From positions 56,306 to 65,304 of the forward strand of contig NZ_KL585399.1 of NCBI RefSeq assembly GCF_000721935.1: a stretch of DNA of 8,999 nt, in the 5' to 3' direction. The DNA comes from Streptomyces sp. NRRL WC-3549. GTDB lineage: Bacteria; Actinomycetota; Actinomycetes; Streptomycetales; Streptomycetaceae. Positions 6,160 to 8,999 of this stretch are shown here, in pieces. Under the pieces are notes generated by a model. That model did not search any database and was not told the origin of the DNA. It saw only the letters and a list, made by a program, of their open reading frames with translations. Both the position numbers and the translations under genes were made by a program. The number at the start of each line of letters is the position of its first letter. The stretch's first letter is position 1.

Positions 6160-7440
6160 TTACTGGTTGCCGCAGGCCGACGCGGCGGGCGCGTCGAGCC
6201 AGGGCAGGTCGTGTCCCATGCGGTCGCGCTTGGTGCGCAGGTACCGCAGGTTGTGCTCGCCGGCCTGGACGGGCATGGGGACGCGGCCGGTGACGCCGAG
6301 CCCGTGCCGGACGAGGGCCGCGGTCTTGTCCGGGTTGTTGGTCATCAGCCGCAGGGTGCGGACGCCGAGGTCGGTGAGGATCCGGGCGCCGGCCGCGTAG
6401 TCCCGGGCGTCGGCGGGCAGGCCGAGTTCGAGGTTGGCGTCGAGGGTGTCGGAGCCGCGCTCCTGGAGTTCGTACGCGCGCAGCTTGGACAGCAGCCCGA
6501 TGCCCCGGCCCTCGTGCCCGCGCAGGTAGACGACGACGCCGCGCCCCTCGTCGGTGACCCGCTCCATGGAGGCGTGCAGCTGGGGGCCGCAGTCGCAGCG
6601 CTGGGAGGCGAAGATGTCGCCGGTCAGGCATTCGGAGTGGAGCCGGACCAGGACGTCCTGGCCGTCGCCGATGTCCCCGTGCACCAGGGCGACGTGCTCC
6701 ACGCCGTCGACGGTGGAGCGGTACCCGTACGCGGTGAACGGGCCGAACGCGGTGGGCAGCCGGACCTCGGCCTCGCGGCGGACGGTCGGCTCCTCGCTGC
6801 GGCGGTAGGCGATCAGGTCCTCGATGGAGATGATCGTGAGGCCGTGCTTGCGGGCGAACGGGACGAGTTCGGGCAGCCTGAGCATCGCCCCGTCCTCGCC
6901 GGCGATCTCGACGATGGCCCCGGCGGGCCGCAGCCCGGCGAGCCGGGCGAGGTCGACCGCGGCCTCGGTGTGGCCGTTGCGGACGAGGACCCCGCCGGCC
7001 CGGGCCCGCAGCGGGAAGATGTGCCCGGGGCGTACGAAGTCGCCGGGCGCGGCCCTGCCGCCCGCCAGCATCCGGAGCGTGGCGGCGCGGTCGGCCGCGG
7101 AGATCCCGGTGGTGACCCCGTGGGCGGCGCCGGCGTCGACGGAGACGGTGAAGGCGGTCCGCATCGACTCGGTGTTGTGGGCGACCATCTGCGGGAGTTC
7201 GAGGCGTTCCAGCTCGTCGCCCTCCATGGGGGCGCAGATCAGGCCGCGGCACTCGCTCATCATGAAGGCGACGATCTCGGGGGTCGCCTTCTCGGCGGCG
7301 ATGACGAGGTCGCCCTCGTTCTCGCGGTCCTCGTCGTCGACGACCACGACGGGCCGGCCGGCCGCGATGTCGCGGACCGCCTGGGCGACGGGGTCGAGCC
7401 TCAGGTCCTCGTCGAAGGGATCGGGCGGTGCGGCGTTCAT
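6160..7440 (-). CDS. ribBA: Bifunctional 3,4-dihydroxy-2-butanone-4-phosphate synthase / GTP cyclohydrolase II
   Basis: The 426-residue fusion makes both riboflavin precursors. Start ATG 7440 has GGAAGGAG about 7 nt upstream; the frame is open further up but only overlaps ribM. The N-terminal DHBP synthase domain (about 13-215) converts ribulose 5-phosphate. It shows the acidic metal/substrate loop [13 protein letters not shown] (33-45), [10 protein letters not shown] (137-146), [12 protein letters not shown] (His157) and IVEIAGEDG (Glu178). The C-terminal GTP cyclohydrolase II domain (about 222-420) has [20 protein letters not shown] (267-286), with zinc ligands Cys271, Cys282 and Cys284. 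It also has [12 protein letters not shown] and the KLRAYELQ helix. Tyr323 lines up with E. coli RibA Tyr105, which is replaced by Met in a Streptomyces paralogue that releases a formylated product, so this copy should be a standard cyclohydrolase II. The start overlaps the ribM stop by 4 nt (ATGA). The stop is TAA. Confidence 0.97.
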   Translation of the reverse strand: MNAAPPDPFDEDLRLDPVAQAVRDIAAGRPVVVVDDEDRENEGDLVIAAEKATPEIVAFMMSECRGLICAPMEGDELERLELPQMVAHNTESMRTAFTVSVDAGAAHGVTTGISAADRAATLRMLAGGRAAPGDFVRPGHIFPLRARAGGVLVRNGHTEAAVDLARLAGLRPAGAIVEIAGEDGAMLRLPELVPFARKHGLTIISIEDLIAYRRSEEPTVRREAEVRLPTAFGPFTAYGYRSTVDGVEHVALVHGDIGDGQDVLVRLHSECLTGDIFASQRCDCGPQLHASMERVTDEGRGVVVYLRGHEGRGIGLLSKLRAYELQERGSDTLDANLELGLPADARDYAAGARILTDLGVRTLRLMTNNPDKTAALVRHGLGVTGRVPMPVQAGEHNLRYLRTKRDRMGHDLPWLDAPAASACGNQ

Positions 7441-8081
7441 GCCGTGGCTCCTTCCAGAGCGGGTGTCCGCGTGCGCAGCCACCAGTCGCGCATGCCCCAC
7501 AGGACGAGGGCGCCGTAGACGACGTAGATGAGACCGGAGAAGGCGAGCCCGCTGTGGAAGTTGAGCGGGACGCCGACGAGGTCGACGAGCAGCCAGGCGA
7601 ACCAGAACTCGACCATGCCGCGGGCCTGGGCGACCATCGCCACGAGGGTGCCGGCGAAGATGTACGCGTCCGCCCACGGGCTCCAGGAGAGCGACGGGAA
7701 GACGGTGAACAGCCCCCCGACCACGAGGGTGCCGAGGGCTGCGGCACCGAAGAGGTAGCCGCGCTCGCGCCAGGTGGCGAAGCGCACGGCGAGGGAGCCG
7801 TCCTGGGCCTGCTTGCGGCCGCGGGTCCACTGCTGCCAGCCCCAGACGGCGACGGCGATGACGATCAGCTGCTTGCCGACGCTTCCCGCCTGCTGTACGG
7901 AGACGTTGGCGGCGACCAGGACGACGCCGGACAGGAGCTGGGCGGGCCAGGTCCACACGGAGCGGAGCCAGCCGAGGGCCAGGGCGAACAGCCCGATGGT
8001 GTTGCCGAGCATGTCCGACCAGATGATGTGCTGTCCGAAGGCGGTGAACGCCTCCGAGTTCAGCCAGTCCAGCGCGCTCAT
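7437..8081 (-). CDS. ribM: PnuC-family membrane transporter, probable riboflavin transporter RibM (PnuX)
   Basis: The 214-residue, strongly hydrophobic protein has about 6-7 membrane helices (approximately 22-40, 45-62, 70-85, 108-125, 138-153, 158-172 and 178-196). A Trp-rich WGWQQW motif at 80-85 is typical of PnuC vitamin transporters, as is [20 protein letters not shown] (151-170). Start ATG 8081 overlaps the ribE stop by 4 nt, with a GGAGG site 9 nt upstream, and its stop overlaps the ribBA start by 4 nt. PnuC proteins work by facilitated diffusion, with trapping by phosphorylation inside the cell. The family includes nicotinamide riboside carriers, but a copy between ribE and ribBA matches RibM, shown to carry riboflavin and roseoflavin in Streptomyces davawensis. 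Substrate is inferred from this context, since specificity residues cannot be judged by eye. Confidence 0.9.
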   Translation of the reverse strand: MSALDWLNSEAFTAFGQHIIWSDMLGNTIGLFALALGWLRSVWTWPAQLLSGVVLVAANVSVQQAGSVGKQLIVIAVAVWGWQQWTRGRKQAQDGSLAVRFATWRERGYLFGAAALGTLVVGGLFTVFPSLSWSPWADAYIFAGTLVAMVAQARGMVEFWFAWLLVDLVGVPLNFHSGLAFSGLIYVVYGALVLWGMRDWWLRTRTPALEGATA

Positions 8082-8695
8082 GCGACCGGCCCTCCGTCTC
8101 CCCGGGTGTTCGGTCCGAGCAGCCGCTCGACGTACTTCGCGATGACGTCCACCTCCAGGTTGACCGGGTCGCCGGGTCCCTTGATGCCGAGCGTGGTCAG
8201 GGCGAGGGTGGTGGGGATGAGGCTGATGGTGAAGTGGTCGGAGCCGGCGTCGACGACGGTCAGGCTCACGCCGTCGACCGTGATCGAGCCCTTCTCGACC
8301 ACGTAGCGGGCCAGGCCGGCGGGGAGGGAGACCTTCACGACCTCCCAGTGCTCGGAGGGCCTGCGCTCCACGATGCGGCCCGTGCCGTCCACATGGCCCT
8401 GGACGATGTGCCCGCCGAGCCGCCCGCCGAGCGCCATGGGGCGCTCCAGGTTGACCCGGGAGCCGGTGGTCAGGGCGCCGAGGCTGGAGCGGTCGAGCGT
8501 CTCGGCCATCACGTCGGCGGTGAACTCGCCGTCGTCGAGGTCGACGACGGTGAGGCAGACACCGTTGACGGCGATGGAGTCGCCGTGCTTGGCGCCTTCG
8601 GTGACCAGGGGGCCGCGCAGTCGGAAGCGGGAGGCGTCGCCGAGCTGTTCGACGGCGGTGACCTCACCCAGTTCTTCGACGATTCCGGTGAACAC
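8078..8695 (-). CDS. ribE: Riboflavin synthase, alpha chain
   Basis: This enzyme dismutates two lumazine molecules to riboflavin and the pyrimidine precursor, the last step of the pathway. The 205-residue protein starts at GTG 8695 and yields the family's invariant [17 protein letters not shown] about 7 nt upstream, inside the end of ribD, supports this start. It has the two expected internal repeats. Barrel 1 carries [13 protein letters not shown] (38-50, Cys47), and barrel 2 begins near [16 protein letters not shown] (91-106) and carries [13 protein letters not shown] (135-147, Ser144). The C-terminal helix [15 protein letters not shown] (179-193) drives trimer assembly in the family. The GTG follows the ribD TGA directly and the stop overlaps ribM, so translation is likely coupled on both sides. 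This gene is called ribB or ribC in some species. Confidence 0.97.
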   Translation of the reverse strand: MFTGIVEELGEVTAVEQLGDASRFRLRGPLVTEGAKHGDSIAVNGVCLTVVDLDDGEFTADVMAETLDRSSLGALTTGSRVNLERPMALGGRLGGHIVQGHVDGTGRIVERRPSEHWEVVKVSLPAGLARYVVEKGSITVDGVSLTVVDAGSDHFTISLIPTTLALTTLGIKGPGDPVNLEVDVIAKYVERLLGPNTRGDGGPVA

Positions 8696-8999
8696 TCAGT
8701 TTCCCTTCCGAGCAGGGGCGGGGACGGCGGTGATGCGCAGATCGGGGCCGATGCGGACGGTCTCGGTCACCTCGAGGCGCAACGCCTGGGAGAGGGTGGT
8801 GATTCCGGCGTCGGCGAGGGCCGCGGGGCCCGCGCCGAGGAGGACCGGGGCGAGGTAGCCGACGACGGTGTCGACCGCCTGCGCGGCGACGAAGGAGCCG
8901 GCCAGCGTGGGGCCGCCTTCGAGGAGGACGGAGCGGACGCCGCGCGTGTGCAGGGCGGCGAGCAGGGCCGGGACGTCCAGTCCGGGGCCGGTGGCGGCC
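8696..8999 (-). CDS. ribD: RibD reductase domain, 3' end only
   Basis: The frame enters from the right edge (first full codon at 8998) and gives 100 residues before TGA 8698-8696. It begins AATGPGLDVPALLAALHTRG, followed by VRSVLLEGGPTLAGSFVAA and DTVVGYLAPVLLGAG. These are hallmarks of the RibD_C reductase domain, where the EGGPTLAG loop binds NADPH. In a full RibD/RibG, an N-terminal deaminase domain precedes it. The enzyme deaminates the pyrimidine made by GTP cyclohydrolase II and then reduces the ribose to ribityl. Whether this copy has the deaminase half cannot be seen. It is the first visible gene of the riboflavin run and its stop touches the ribE start. Confidence 0.92.
   Translation of the reverse strand, partial: AATGPGLDVPALLAALHTRGVRSVLLEGGPTLAGSFVAAQAVDTVVGYLAPVLLGAGPAALADAGITTLSQALRLEVTETVRIGPDLRITAVPAPARKGN

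Noticed and set aside
5443..7518. Very long + strand open frame (691 codons) antisense to hisE, ribH and ribBA
   Set aside because: It is antisense to three confidently identified enzymes. Its translation is dominated by Gly, Asp, Val and Arg with no domain, as expected from the mirror frame of high-GC codon use.
5777..7747. Long - strand frame (656 codons) over ribH, ribBA and ribM
   Set aside because: Arg/Pro/Gly-rich low-complexity translation in a shifted frame of the real rib genes; no family resemblance.
8078..8999. FMN riboswitch in front of ribE
   Set aside because: There are no bases between the ribD stop and the ribE GTG, so no leader exists here. If present, the riboswitch is upstream of ribD, outside the window.

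Overview
The window is very GC-rich, with G or C at almost every third codon position. Together with a ribD-ribE-ribM-ribBA-ribH run followed by hisE-hisG, this points to a Streptomyces or close actinomycete chromosome, in a core metabolic region. I see no tRNA or rRNA genes, CRISPR arrays, insertion sequences, integrases, attachment sites or prophage genes. The gene arrangement looks conserved and mostly ordinary. I did not find a convincing new biological system.

Left edge (about 1-1268, + strand): the 3' part of a gene for an AAA+ ATPase of the CbbX/EccA/SpoVK type. It is the only + strand gene and it converges on everything else. A perfect 15-bp inverted repeat at 1276-1311 lies between its stop and the stop of the facing gene, and is probably a shared two-way terminator.

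Middle left (1323-3732, - strand): two tandem paralogues of the CNNM (DUF21)/CBS membrane protein family (HlyC/CorC, YfjD, YtfL-like), joined by a 4-nt ATGA overlap. The upstream copy is broken. Near 2836 its second CBS domain has lost roughly 16-21 codons and the reading frame changes, so the protein is split over two frames (2731-3732 and 2423-2776 ORFs). This is the most noteworthy irregularity in the window.

A 187-bp gap (3733-3919) separates this pair from a small membrane-anchored PH-domain protein gene (3920-4384). Upstream of that lie hisG (4447-5295) and hisE (5343-5615), which encode steps 1 and 2 of histidine synthesis.

Right (5650-8999, - strand): riboflavin biosynthesis, read from right to left: ribD (3' end only), ribE, ribM (PnuC-family transporter), ribBA and ribH. 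The ribE/ribM and ribM/ribBA pairs overlap by 4 nt (ATGA), and ribD/ribE abut (TGA then GTG), so translational coupling is likely. RibBA makes the two precursors from GTP and ribulose 5-phosphate. RibD processes the pyrimidine, RibH makes lumazine, RibE makes riboflavin, and RibM probably moves flavin across the membrane. Any FMN riboswitch would lie beyond the right edge, because there is no room for one inside the window.
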